NCBI GenBank assembly: GCA_038380435.1
Contig: JAWZYU010000737.1
Coordinates: 1-64,000 of the forward strand
Length of the DNA stretch: 64,000 bases
Source of the DNA: Ryuthela nishihirai
Lineage: Eukaryota > Arthropoda > Arachnida > Araneae > Heptathelidae
Direction of reading: 5' to 3'
Part shown: positions 37,001-52,000 of the stretch, in pieces
How the letters are laid out: each line of letters opens with the position of its first letter
Position numbering within the stretch: position 1 is the stretch's first letter
Program-made: the position numbers and the translations under genes
Notes under the pieces: model-generated
What the model was told of the DNA's origin: nothing
The model's database searches: none
What the model saw: the letters and a program-made list of their open reading frames with translations, nothing else

Positions 37001-40000
37001 CTGCTCACACAGAAAAGCATTAAAATTCAGGCGACTTTTTAAACACTTCTAATGTCAATTGGAAATCAATTTTTTGTTGTAAAAACCAGTACCCCCCCCC
37101 CCCCCCCAAAAAAAAAATAAAATCAAAAAATCCATCATAAGAAGGTTACAACAAAGAACTATTTCTTTCGCAGTAATACCACTATGTAAAACTAAGCTGA
37201 CCATTTACAAGATTTTTTCTATTGAGAAGATATAGGACCCTATCAAATCATTGCTGAATATCCTATCCATCTTATGTAGATAGAAAGCAAAATTAGAAAA
37301 TATTTTAATTTCTATGAGAATGTGACCAACAATAAATGAAAAATTTATATCAAGTCTATAAAATCCTGAATTTTAGCAACATTTTAAAAATTATTGAAAC
37401 TGGAATATTTTATTTAAGTTTTCCAGTCAAATTTATCTTGAAAACTAATCATAAGTGACTGCTATATCAATTACTTATTAATTGTATTTAAAAGTTAATC
37501 TAATAATTCTTAATGTTTTTCATTTTGACAAAACTTTCAGAAAGCTGAAATTCAAGATATTTTTAGCCTTCTAACATTTTTGTAAAAGTTTATGCTTCAA
37601 GAATTCGGAGTTTCTAGTTTGCTTTCCACAGACATAAACATGGAAATTTTCTAATGGTTTGGTTAGGCTTTTTATTAATACTTGACCAAAACATACAAAT
37701 ATTATTACCACAACTAAAGTAGGGCCATGTATTTAACCCTCAGAGTACCTTTGCAGTTTTTAATCACGTATATTAATGCACTGCACAAAATTACTGAATT
37801 TTAAGTAAATTCCTTGTTTTATTATTACTCATAACTAGCTCAAATATAAAATGTTTTTGAACACTATTATGCTGTAGATAAATGTAGGTTGAGCTGGATG
37901 GGATCTGAACCCACAACCTGATGACATGTCAGGTGTCTTGACCGCTGAGCTACTGGCTGCCAATCAATTATCCTCTATTGTGGATGTTAAACCCCATCAC
38001 TGCAGAATCAGCTGCTAGTGGCTGTCTTATAATTGCAAGTGAAGGATCTTTTACTGCACTAGAGTTAATACAAAAACTATTGATTGTGGTGGTGACAATG
38101 ATTCTCCTGGTCAATGAGAAACACACCATTGCTTAGAGTTAACTGGTAAAATACTAGTTAATGTTCAAAATTAACGAATCCTACTATAGTGTTCTCTACC
38201 TAATCAATAGAATATTTCTTGTAGTCATCTACCTAGAATTTTAATATATGCATTAAAATACGCCAACACCTTTAGTATTTTTAAACACAAACAATCCAAA
38301 TAAACACAATTGTTAAATGGGTATAGGCAAGTTGTGCAAAGCCTCTGAAAATACACACAACAGCACTTCTTTCTTTCACTAAAAAAAAAATCAGTGCACA
38401 TGCAGACTTTGCATGCAAGTTTCCAAGATGCTATAAGCATGCATTTGAGTTGCTATCATTTTCATCTATATTGTTTTTCCTGATTTTTATCTTTATAAAG
38501 TACATAAAATATTTATCATATATTCACATTAGTTTTGAGACTGATATTTAGTCACAAGGTGAAATGCTATATCCCATTGTGTGCTATCAATGACATTTAA
38601 ACCTTTAAATCCCATAATAGCCAAAATTTGAAAAGGCCTCGTCCAAATAGTGCTACTCCTTTGTGTTTAATACCCTCCACCCTTTCTGTAATTTCCTGGG
38701 CATTAAATTTAAGTTGTAACAAATTGAAGGCTTCTTCAAAACCTGCATTTGATTACTATCTTTCATGATTATCCCCAGCCATATCTAATTTTAAAACTCA
38801 CTGCAACAACCACTAATTTTATATTATGTTCATGGAGATATAGTAAAAATTATTGCTAGTCTACTACTTCCATATTTTGCAAAATACTTGTTACTACTAC
38901 TACTACATGTACTGATAGTGTAGTGAGTGCATTACATGTTTTGACATAGCAAAGAAATGTGCAAAGATCATTTAAAGTTACTAATAATTATGGTTATTTT
39001 GCATTGAAGTGATAATTCTTTTTAATGATTTAAATATAACTGCTCAATATTGAAAGTGCCCCACCCAAGACATGTCATACAAACATGCAAAGGGTGGGTG
39101 TGCACAGTTGAGATATGCAAATGATAATTTAGAGCCAATGACATGTGGATCAAGAGATAAAAGGTGCAAGAAGGAACAGGGATGGTATTGTGTTTAATGC
39201 AGGTGGAAGTCGTGCGAACAGTTTAGATTAGGTGGTTCCACTTGGAAATTGTTCAGTGAAGGCCGAAAATCACCATCGGCAGGTTTATCGCCATTTGGAT
39301 GCTTTTGAGAGGAAGAATCATAGGCCTATGTGATGCTGGATGGACTACACATCGTGTCACTGCCCAAACTGTTGGCAACAGTGGCGAAATGAAGGTTCTA
39401 GCATGTGTCGCAGAGGGAATGGTACTGTCCGACATCAACATTGCTTGATAGGTCCATTGTTTGACATGTTCGTCACCACAGAGCACTGCAGGCAATATTT
39501 GACAAGCTGTCAGCAGCCATGGATGTCCCCATAATGACCCAAATGGTAGACCGAAGGTTGCATGAGGCACACCTGCTCTCTAGGCAACTGTTGTGTTGTC
39601 TGCAAACTATCCTACTATCACAGCACTCGTCTGGCTTGGTGCTGAAGTTATGCCAATTGGGATCATGAATGGAATACTGTTGTGTTTAGTGATGAATCCC
39701 GTGTCTGGGTGGGTGCTGGTGATTGACGTGTCCATGTATGGTGACAACCTGGCAAGAGGAAGGATCCAGCTTTTGTTCGTGACCGGCACACTGCCTATCA
39801 GTCAGGCATAATGGGTATGATATAGCAGGTCACCTCTTGTCCGCATCATGGGACACTGACAGCGAACAATAATGTTAGTGCAGTTCTGCAGCCCATTTTC
39901 CAGCATGATAATGCCTGTGTATACACTGCTAGTATCCAGACAATGTTTACATGTTCAAGTATTGCCATGGACAGCACAATCTCCAGATTTAACCCCAATA

Positions 40001-43000
40001 GAAAATCCGTAGGACCACATTGCGGCCAACACAGAATCTCAATGAATTATGGGACAAGTCAATGCTGCTTGGCGTGCAATTCCTCGGGACCATATCCGTC
40101 GACTGTACAACTCCATGCCATGCTGTATTACCGTTCACAGTGGTGCAACCACTTCATGCAGCACAATGTGACTGCCTCAGTGTCTCATTTTCTAACCGCA
40201 AATTAAATAATGGTATGCCAATATGCATTGCTATGTGTGCGCTACATTACACCCCTATCTCTTCACTTCTTCTGGGTAAGGCAATTCCAATGTCGTGCAG
40301 TGTATGTGAATGTAGGTTACAGAACTTCGCAGTGAAAATTTTAGGAACAAACTCGTGTCAATAGATTCAGAGCTCAGCAACATCCATAAGTTTTTACTGA
40401 AAGCTCTTGATAAAGAAAACTCAACACCATTTTTTCAGTATTTTAAAAAATATGTTCATGTGTACATTTTTTTAACTTTTCAAAATAGGTCAGCTGGACA
40501 CTGTTATTAAATAGTACAATTTATACAGCTCTTTAAACATGGAACAAATAATGTATGAAGAAAAAATCTATTGGCCGTTCTTCCTAAAACACTGCATTTG
40601 TTCTTAAAAAAAATGTATATACCATTGAGCTATCAAGTAATTTTTAATGCTTTAGTCTTTTATGAAATTTCATGATGTACTTATCCCTATTTAGTCAACA
40701 AACCATGTCATTAATACATGGTTTGATTAACCAGTGCTGCATCTGTTGGCTTATTTAAAAATTTTTTTTAATGCAAATGATTAAATTTTCAGCAAAAAAA
40801 ATTCATACATTTTGAGCACATAATTGAAAAGCAACTGCTCAAAAAACCTCATGCAACGATGGGCTATGATAGTCTTACCAAGCTGTATAATTTTGTTCTC
40901 CAAACATTTTTTCCATGCTGCTGCATTTGGCCCTGTAGAACAATTCTAGCCAAGGTACCGTTTGACATTACCCATCACATTCTAGGTCTCCCTCATTTCC
41001 TGATGCTTTGGGTTGGGTTGTTTTACCTCTGAGCAGCACTTTTTTGCACACCATGGGCTAAACGGCCAGGTCACATGGACCCCGAAGGCTCAGAGAAGGT
41101 TGGGGGAGGGGACCCATTAGAACAGCTGTTGGGAGACAGATGGTAGCCTCCCGTCAAGGCCATCCAGCGTGTTCTTTAACGTGCACAGGGTATGGCTCTC
41201 CCGCACACGGGACCACGGCTTAACGTCCCATCCGACGGACGGCGTCCTTTCCAAGCCCATCGGTGTCCCCTACTGACCGTGGGCAGGGCGGGGAGTTTTG
41301 CGGAGATAAATCTCAACGCTGACCCAGCTGGGACTCGAACCTGGGAACTACAGATTACGAGCCTAGCGCGCTACCGACTGAGCCACCCCCGCCCTTCCTG
41401 ATGCCTTTTGGCACACTGTTCATAACCCTATTTGCCAATCTTCAGCTGTGCATATAGACATAGCCAAACCAACATTCTCCCTATGCATACTTGCTGCTCA
41501 AAGGAGGCTGCAGACCCCTTCCAACCACGTTATTTACAGAATCAAACACATCAAGTTTCCTGTTATCCTGCTTACAGAAGGTTCATGTTTACCAAATTAT
41601 ATAGCCTAATTTTAATCTTTAAGTGTATACATCTATTTTTGCACTCTCTCCAGATCTTAAAGAGGAATAGTGATTACTGCTGGGAGTTTTATCTCGTGCT
41701 GCACATCACCAGTATCTGTTACATAGCTCCAGGGATAATTAAACTGAAACACTTGCTAAAGATTGCAACAGTTTAAAGCAACTGAAGCACCATCTGCTTG
41801 GCCAATTTTCATCTTATTAGTTTTCTCTGTTTATCACCAAACCTACTCTATTACTAGTCCAATCAACATCATTAACCAACAGGGTCAAATCGTCCACATA
41901 ATGTAAACCAGAAATTTCCAGACCAGCAATGGGCCACATGTGGCTCACAAATATTGCTGTGCAAATGATTTTTTTTTTTATCTCTTATTCTTCAAGTACT
42001 TTGCAGAATACCTATCTTTCTTTTCCTGAATGCACCATTTGATTCTTGATTACAGAACTCCACTTTCATTCAGACACATCAGTAAACACTCTAAAAATGA
42101 AGGTTATCAAGGTCAACAGAAAAACATTTGAAAAAGTGATGGCTGAATTAAATATGCAAAAAAATTTAAAGTATCCATCCCTGTTCTACACCACAAGGCC
42201 AAAATTTTCCCTTGCAAAGAATTCCACATAATATAATCAATAACCAAACTAAGAAAAAGACAAAATGCACCCTTGTTTAATTCTACTAGGAATGCTAAAC
42301 CAATCGCAACCCTCATGCACAATTCAGTGTTATTACAAAGAGCTTTCATTATGCTAACTAGCTTGTCAGGTATTCCATATGATCTAACATTCAAAAGTAG
42401 TCTTTTTGAAATCTAAAAAGTTAGTATCCACAGGTTTCTGAAAATTTGATCTATACATCCCCTACATTTCTGAATAGATACTGCTTACCATACAAAGAAC
42501 TTTACCTGGAACAGAACATAGGCTGATGCTCCTAGTTATTAGATGAAATCATTCCACAAATAAAGATATTCCTAATATATGAATAATGAGAAACTCTTTT
42601 CACTTTTCTTTCACTCCCAACATTCTGTACGTCCATATAAAATTTATCTGGTCATATCCTGAATAATTGTTCACGTGGCATTTTAAAGTGAATTTGTCAT
42701 AACTTATATGAATTACTTCTTTTAAAACAGGGATAGTTTTTCCTTTATCCTTGTTTTAACAGAGCTATCTTTATTGTAAATGGACAAGAAAAATTTGCAT
42801 ACAGCAAGTTACTGCTATGCATCATTGGCAAAATAAGACCATTTAATGAATATTCATAGAAGCATTGTTTCTGAGGGAGCATATGAAACTTCAGTGTAAA
42901 CAGAAGTGACATCAAGGCTACGAGAGTTTGCAAAAAAAGGACAAATTTGAGTTGTCCATTTTCTTGGAAAATATTTTTGGCCATGTTTTTGTGACATAAT

Positions 43001-46000
43001 TTAGTGTGGTAACCTTAACATTTTAAACCTCAAAAAAATAGCTGCTATGGGTCAGAAAGTACCCAATGCATCAATTTGCTGTTTTCAAGGCAATTTACAA
43101 GAAAAGGCTGTTCAGAAACTAAAAATGACTAACGTAATATAATTGTTAATGCACTGGGCAGAGAATTTTTTTTTTATTAAAAGCTGAAGAAAAATATGGC
43201 ATACAAATTCATTGGTGATTGTGATCTGACATTTGCAAATGTGATGTTGCACTTTAATCAAAGTGTTAGAATATTTGGGAATGACATTTCCCACAAAATT
43301 TCCTTTATATAGATGAATTACAAGCACAGCAATAATTATATCAAATTTCACTGCCATTATCTTTAGCTATTACATTTAAAAAATATATTCTTGAGATGGT
43401 CACTAATAACGTTTACTTCATTTATAAGTGATATTGCCTAACCTAATTCCAGGACATCAACTTCTAACAGTGAAAAGTAATATCACCAAGCAGATTTAAC
43501 ATCTGAAGGCATCTATATATTCAGAACTGGTAATTTTTTTTCTTATACAGTAGACCTTCGTTATAGCACTGCTCACTATACCACGCACTCGGTTATAGCG
43601 TGGACGATGTTCACGATAAGTTCAAACATGTTTATACAGGTCCATGCGGCGTTACTGAGTATCGCATTTTATTGTTAATACATACACAATTACTCAATAT
43701 GCAGTGAGTTCCTGCATGTATTTTGAATAGTGTTTAATTATTGTATGCATGATGAGTAAAAGAATAGCTTAGTGTGAAATTTATTGTGTCGCCACCGCAC
43801 CGCTCGGGATAATGTGGTTCACCTTATAAGACGGGTGTTGTTTCCCGCCCGACATGCGAGTTATATCGGGGGTCCACTGTACATCTTCATGGGTAAGGGT
43901 AGATTTAAAGAATCATGTGAAAATTGAGGATTTTGCACAGGAGGCAATATTCTTCTGATAACGAAATAAAGGTTGACAGTGACCATATCAGGAATATTAG
44001 TTTTTAGAATGTAATAACAGCTAAAGATCATGGAAATTAACCCTTTAACACCCATAATGGCCAAAATTTTGAAATGCACTCATCGAAAAAGTGGCATTCC
44101 TTTGTCTTGAATACCCTTTTCTGAAATTTCCTGGGCGTTAAACACTATGCAACTGCTATGGAGCCTACTAAAAATACCCCCTCAAGCAGCTGCTTACCAC
44201 AGAGGTCTGACAGGAGCCTGTCACTTTATATGCCATAGTAGGTCTGAGAGGATGGCAGGCCCTCAGCAGAAAAACGACACAACTAAAGATGGGGAATATT
44301 TTACATATGCAAAAAAATTAATACTGATTTATCACAAATACATGGGGATCATACCTGTTCATACGAAACTTGCAGGAAGACCGGAGGAGGCTATGAACCA
44401 TCGCTGCCGTTTGTAACTCATTAAGGGAAACAGATCAGTGTGGAAACAATTATTCATTATTTAAAGTTCTAAATAGATACCCACCGACAGAACAGAAAAA
44501 AAGTGTGCGTGTGTGTGTGTGGGGGGGGGGGGGGTTAGCGTGGAAGGAGGCACTGGCAATGCTTGAACCTAGTGGCCCCAAACTTAAATTACGTTTCACC
44601 TACGAAAACGTCTTTACAATTCCCAGAAAGATCAACCATGTTTAGATTGCAGAAGATGAACATCCCGAAATTTCATTTCCCGAGGAGTGGTAAGCTGTTG
44701 ACACCTTACCTGCAATAATGACTATAAATGGCCAATAGCTGCACCAAGATTGTTTTGCCCAAATTGTTAAGATGAAAAAAGCAGCATCCAACAAAAGGTA
44801 TGCCAAGATTAGATTCAGAAAACTAGATGCCTAATCTGCAAGTTTATATATCCTATGGCAAACAGCTGTTTTAAGGTAATTTTATTCCTTACCTAGCTGA
44901 ACTGTACCATGCTGCACAAGATGAAATATGTATATTCTGATATCAATGCACTAAATACTAGTTTTGTGAGTACCACACAATGCCCACAAATCCCTTAGCA
45001 GATTAAACACATAAGAAAAAAAAAACAATGCAGTTCTGCTAACTCAAACTGTTGGTTTCCTGTTGGAATAGCATGGTAAATATTTACTGCATCTAGGAAG
45101 ACATCGAATTTCAATTCTAAACTGGCTTCAATTTTTTTTTAACTGGACACCGTTTCCCAATGATTTATTGCATTATTAAAGTAAAAAAAAAAAGAAATTA
45201 TCACACCAATGAAACCAAGTTCAGATCTGGATTGCAGAAATCGATGTGAAACTACTGCAACACCAAGATGGTCTATAAACTATTTCTAAATATTGAGGCA
45301 TCCAGATCCTTCAAAGGAATGATTCATCAATCCCTTCTCAAATTGATTCTTAGCTATTAACATTTGTTTAGAGAAAAAATTATATTTCTCTGGCATAGGA
45401 CTGCCAAATTTACAAGATAAATCCTATTTGCACATGCCATGGGTAACATTAAAAAAGTAACTACTGAACTTGCCAAAGGTCTGACAACTAATCAGTATAA
45501 TATGCGAAATGTGAGGGCAAGCAGCAACAAAAACTCAGTCAGCTATTGCATTTGTAAAAGAATTCAGCTTTTGATTTCTAAGAAATTAGTTATTTCCCCC
45601 AAAAATATATTTTAGTAAAGCCCCACTAAGAAATTATCATTCCAACATAGAACAATTACCTGAAATTAGTCCTAAAATACGCATGTTGCTATGTGGACAA
45701 GGAACAATTTCCATAAGTTCAGGTGGGGGATAAACTTACTTTTAATATAAAAACCAATATCCTAAGCATTTGAAAATCCTACCTTATAAAGCATTAAATT
45801 CAACATTGCATCAAGCATTTTGCAAAATAAAAAAATAAATAAAAGGGCTCATTCAATTTCTTTGTGAGCAACATGCAAGGGATAAATGGTATTTTCATAA
45901 TCACATTAATTCCACATATTATGGGTACCTATGCATTTTTAAGTTATTTGAATTCATTGAACCGTTATACTAATCAGGATTTACTAAGGAAACTGCACTT

Positions 46001-49000
46001 AATACCTTTCGTATAAACAAAATTCACAAGTAAATCACACCAAAAGCTCAATATTTAAATTGTATGTTCATTTTTATTCCAACTTAAAATCATACTTTGG
46101 TCACTTTTTGCTAATGCACAATACACCAGCATCACTTTGGTAAAATAGATGAACCAAGAACCTTAAATACAAAAACTAAGTTCAAACTCATACCACCTTC
46201 AATTCACTCTTTTCTTCCTCTGTATCAGGACATCTTCCACTTCTCATTCTCAGGCTTGTTTTCTTTGCTTGGCAATAATTTGCCACACTGTGTCAAAACA
46301 TTTTACCATCTAGTTTCAAAATCTCCCTTCCCAAGCACTATTTTGTCCAACTGTAGTTGTGAAATGGAGTAAAACCCAAGCCTTTCAATGGCAATGAGTG
46401 GAAGCTGTATAAAATTCTTAATTTGTCAGAAAAATTCACAACTCGTGGTAGCATACTACAGCAATTCCCTGCTTAAAATAATAAAAATACCCCCTCAAGC
46501 AGCTGCTTGCCACAGAGGTCTGACAGGAGCCAGTTCTGTGGATAACTACTTTGGCCAAAGAAATAATTTTGATTCATGCACAAGCATTAGATTTCCAGAA
46601 TCCAATAATTGCAAGCATATTAAAAAAATAATGAGTATTAAATCAAATACTGCATTATATGCTCATATAACATATATGCACTGGCAAATCATAAACGCGG
46701 GTTGTCTGGATCAATATTTTGGAGTTGGGTTGTTTTACCTCTGAGCAGCTCAGCGGACCCCAAAGGTTTTGGGAGGGGACCCACTAGAACGGCTGTTGGG
46801 AGACAGATGGTAGCCTCCCATCAAGGCCATCCAGCGTGTTCTTTAACGCGCAGAGTATGGCTCTCCCGCACATGGGGCCACGGCGGCCTTTCCAAGCCCA
46901 TTGGGTGTCCCCTACTGACCGTGGGCAGGGTGGGGAATTTTGCAGAAATCTCAACCTGACCCAGCTGGGACTCGAACCTGGGAACTACAGATTATGAGCC
47001 TGGCACGCTACCGACAGCCACCCCTGTCCCAATGTTTTAACATTAGTCAAAGGAGTCTGCAACCTCCTCTGAGCAGCATATTGTGCAGACTCCATTGGTT
47101 TGGCTATGTTGCCCATATGCATAATTATAGATTAGCAAATAGGGTTATAAACAGTACCTATAGGCCTCAAAGAGGGGGAACCTAGGATGTAGGCAAAATC
47201 AACCAGGACTTTTTTAGATTTAGGATTGGTCAACTGTGTGCCTGAGAATATTTTCACGGAAGTATGCATTCCATGGACTTGAGCCATGCACCTAAGAGCT
47301 GCCATTGTGGTGACTTGCAACAATCACAAAGTCAATAGATATATTTCATAAATACAGTACTGAACAAAAAATGCATGGCCTGCATATAATGAATCCCACA
47401 GATTAAGTTCCAAAACCTGTGACCCCCCCCCCCTATCCTGAAGCTTCAAAGAATCAGGTTCTATACATAAACTGATTTGTAATCAATTATCCTAAGAAAA
47501 TTCAACTTTTAAACCAAAATTCAGTTTTTTTTAAAGGAGCAGTTGGCATATCTATATAGACCAGGGTTCCCTAAACTTGAGTCAACTGATACCCCCAAAC
47601 CCAAATTAAGAGCGAAAAATATTAATTTATTGAAAGACTACTTTAGTATCACTTTTGGATTTCCCAAGTTAGAAGCTAACACTTGTACATTCTTAATATT
47701 AATGTTCACTATTGCACCATAGTTAGAAACCACTGTAGTGGTTCTGGCTACCTGCTGGGCTTTAGCTGCTTTCTGCCTTTTACTGCTGTAGTGGCGTGCA
47801 TTCAGTACACTGGCCCGTAGTCCATACCACTGTGATGTTCCCAGACATATGGCTACCAGCATGCAACCTGGCACAAACTCAGCATTAACCACTTTTTACA
47901 CTAAAATGCTGGTTCACTACTAACACTACAAGTTAAAATTACAATTAAAAGTTTAGGCTGAAAAATATATGTTTCACCTAACATAAGGCATGCTCAGTAT
48001 CAGTCACTGGATGAAATCCGGTACTTTATCTCATGTCAAGTGCTCACACCCTTTATATAAATATATTTTATATTATATATAATCCAATAAATCTCCAATA
48101 ATAAGCTGCTACTCCAATAAAAGCAAGCATATTGAGCAACCAAGTGACTACGAGCACCCCTATGAAGTGAAAGGACTCGTTTCCTTGAACAGCGACATGC
48201 AATTTAATGGTGCACATTCGACATATAAAGTACCGGATTTCATCCAATGAATGATAGTGAGCATGCCTTAGGCAAAATGTTTCTTGAATCTAACTTTTAA
48301 TTGTAATTTTAACTTGGTATTAGTACTAAACTAGTATATTAATGTAAAAAGTGCTTTAAGTAGTTAATACCGAGTTTGTGCCAAATTTGATGTCACCCGT
48401 TAATGGTGTTACTAACAAGCATAAGGTTGCATGCCAATAGCAATACGTTTTGGAACATCTTTGAAGTGGCCATGTAGCAGTGCGGACAACGAGCCAGTGT
48501 ACTGAATGCATGCTGTTGCCCCCCCCACCACCACCACCACCACCACCAATACCAGCAGGTAAAGCCACATCTGTGCTCTTTAATGCCCAGGAAATTTCAG
48601 AAAAGAGTAGATGGTATTATTAAAGACTAAGGATTAGTACTATTTGGACGAGTCCATTTCAAAATGTCAGTCATTATGGGCGTTAAGTATTTCCACATTA
48701 CAACATTGGTTTCTAACTACGGTGCAATAGTGAACACTAATAACATTAAAGATGAAAATACACCGTGTGAAGAATTAATACCCACATTCTCTTATAGAAT
48801 CTATAAGGAAGAGTAACCACTCAGTTTAAGTTGATGTTGCCAAGCATTTCCATGATGAGAAATTATGCCTTTCCTATTCACTAAACTGGGTCACTTTTCA
48901 CCTCACTCAATTTTTGATCTTCTGATGAATGTACCTTTGATATGGTAGTGGGAGCTTTTTTTTTTTTCACAACTGGCATTTTAGTTGAACATTATTGTAC

Positions 49001-52000
49001 ACAATCCACTTTTATTCTTGAATGCAAATCTCTAAGGACAATTGCAGTTTCTGCAAAAGTCTACTGACACTTATGAAAAGCATCTGCTTCCTTGTTATTC
49101 TGCCCCTGTAGTTGGCTATTGTTATAGTTACTGTGTAGAAACAGCTATCACTGACATCTGCAATAGATTTCTGTAGCAGTAAATTAAAATGCTACAACAG
49201 TTAATTGGCCTTACATTCTCATTTCCCTGAAGTGTGCAGCCCAACTTGGATTTTGATCAATGGTGTTTGTGCTTTTTTGGCAAATTCAAAAAAATTATGT
49301 GCTCAGCCAAATTTCTTTCATTTGAAGCAATAAACATTATGTTCCCCCCCAAAAAAGTTCAAAATGATTAATATGTAACAGAGCAAAAACTGCAATGCAT
49401 TAAGCATTTAAAATCAGTGAAATTTTGAACAAATTTGGCTTTTTTAAATGAAACCTCATTCCAATGCATTTTAGCATGGCATCTTTTATAACCATAAAAT
49501 GTCTGTTAAAGTTGACCGTGTTTACATCATACTTTTCTACTTGCATCGGTAATATATTTTAAGAGCATAAATTATTTTGATCGTTTATGGATGCCAAAGC
49601 AATTTCAGAATTTGAAATTTATAAAATATATATTTGCATATTCTCATGCAAATATAATTTTTCATTTCCAATGATTGATGAGTTCTAAGAAAATTATTCA
49701 AAAGAACTCAACTTTTAGTCTGACAACCTAAATATTAAAAACAGATCCCCTAATTAAAATACTACGAGATATAAAATAATACGATAGTTCACCTGTCAAT
49801 TTAATTTCCAACCTTCAAAGAACCCTCCCATGTCAAACAATTACTTCAGTTTCAGAGATTTAATAACCACATGATTGTACCTTAAAGAGGACCACACAGA
49901 TTCTGTTTACTGTAGATTGACTATTTGTACTAATGCAAAACACACAAATGAAAGATGGATCATGAACAGCTTTGTGTTCCCAACAAATAATCCCCCCCAA
50001 TGCTCCTATAAGCCAGAACCCAGAGCCTGTTTGGCACTCAGGGTCAAGAGAATGGATTAATGTCTCCACATGCAGTATCTAAATAACTGGCATGAATGAA
50101 ATGCATATTTTTGATAAACAATCACTAAATGATGAGGTTGTCCTGACACATTGGCTTCAGATTCAAATTTTGTCCCAGTAAATTGACAAAGATATTCAAA
50201 GTTGAACGCCCACCCACAAACACAGCAACGAGGTATCTGGTGCTGTAGGTGATCAGTAGTCTGCAATAAATTGAATTAGTATGTGTGTAAGCCCCTTTAC
50301 TGAAGTGGCCAGTGATTTCACAGAGCAAGTCTGCTATTCACTGAACAATATTACTGATATCTTTTTGCTGGCTTACTGCACAATGCTTAAATTTTATCAG
50401 AATCTTCTTGAATCTGTCCCAATTCAAACACATTTTATGTCTGCTTTTGAAAAAACACTAGTCACCCATGATTTACTCTCGTCTTCATAATTTTTTTTGT
50501 ATCAGACTACATTTTTAAAAATATTACCCCTTTCATAAAAAAAAAAGCAAAAATGAACACTGAAACATTGCAAAGAAAGAGGCACATCATTGTAGAACTA
50601 TGCATTGCATTTAGCTAGAATGGTAGACTCTTGAAATATGAAAACAAGTGTCAATGGGCAGCACTTATTTGAATCAGGAAATTAATGCAAACTAATTTTG
50701 CGTGTATAGTGTTGCAATAATTGATATCAGATGAATCGATTATACCTGGAAAGATGGGGGGAACAAGTGACTAACAAGAATTCATTGATGGTGTAAATCT
50801 AAATTCCACTTTCTACTAAGGAAAATTTTCATTTGCAAACTACACTGCAAGTGAAACGTGGATGGCAGGGTTGTTTACGTAAGTTATATAATCCGATCTA
50901 GAGAGGAATTCTTTTCATTCATGTACTTCTTAGCTGTCAAGCTAGAATATTCCTCAATCATATAGACTTTACTCATTAAAATTTGGATCAAAAATTAGAC
51001 ACTACCACTAACAAAAAAGTTACAGGCATGCTTAATACTCACACAGCAAAAATTAAGTAGGACAAGAAAATTTATTCATGCAGAATTTTTCGTCTTGAAG
51101 GGTTTACATGCTTCAGTGCTCTCAACAAAGATTAATTACATTTCTCTGCACAGCTTCTAATTATGGTCACACACCAAACAAAAGATAGACAAACACTTTA
51201 AATACTGTATTATGCACTGTTAAAAGGACATCCCTTCAGTGGACTAAAAAAAAACTCACGTACAAATCACTCACAGTATGCATATCTTCAGCCCTGTCAA
51301 GAATGGCAGTTTAAGGGAAACTGCTAAATTAAAACAATTAAAAGATGGTTTCTTGCCCTTTGCAACAAGAGTTCAAAGCAATTATGAGGGTACTTAGAAG
51401 ATACGTCCCTCATACTCACCGATAACACACTGTCTCATCAATATCAGCTGAGTTACCTCCCTCTGGACAGTCACGGCTGATGTGACCAGTGTCACCACAG
51501 GAATAACATTTTCTATCATCCCTCTCTCGGTCAAGTCCAGGGCATTCGCGAGAAAGATGACCAACTTTTCCACATTGATAGCACTGGAAAGAAGAGTAAA
51601 AAAACAATTTACATTTTTAAGAATATATGTTTAAGCATAATATACAGTTCTTTAATTTAGAAACTGATAATTTCTGTAATACTAGCAAGCCTTTCTTATA
51701 CAGCGTTTCTACCAAAGATTAATTTCACAGATCAACATTTTGTATATAGTAATAAGATGTTCAGGCTATGTCACTAAATAAAAATTAAGGTCATTAACAA
51801 TCTACATAGTAAATGTTCTAAAAACCAAATACTTACATATTTTAAACTACATTTTGTATGGGGTTTTTTAAACATTATGATCTGTTTTGTATACTTTACA
51901 AAAGCAAAGAAAAATGTTAAGTGTTCTGAAAAAGAGCAGAAAGTGAAAAAAAAATTATAAAATCAACAATGGTGGACATTCTTGATAGACTTTAAAATTC

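Larger units (their letters stand above)
47680..48770. mobile_element. Foldback element with long inverted arms
   Basis: The left arm (about 47680-48045) and right arm (about 48215-48770) are inverted copies. Shared blocks include GTTCACTATTGCACC, TTCAGTACACTGG, GTTAAAATTACAATTAAAAG and GGATGAAATCCGGTACTTTA. The right arm is longer because of a piggyBac-like MITE and a (CCA)n run. The AT-rich centre is about 170 bp. No transposase and no family recognised. Confidence 0.75.

Noticed and set aside
47638..48568. Minus-strand frames of 84 and 70 codons
   Set aside because: They lie in the two arms of the foldback element, share no conserved reading frame between arms, and match no known domain.
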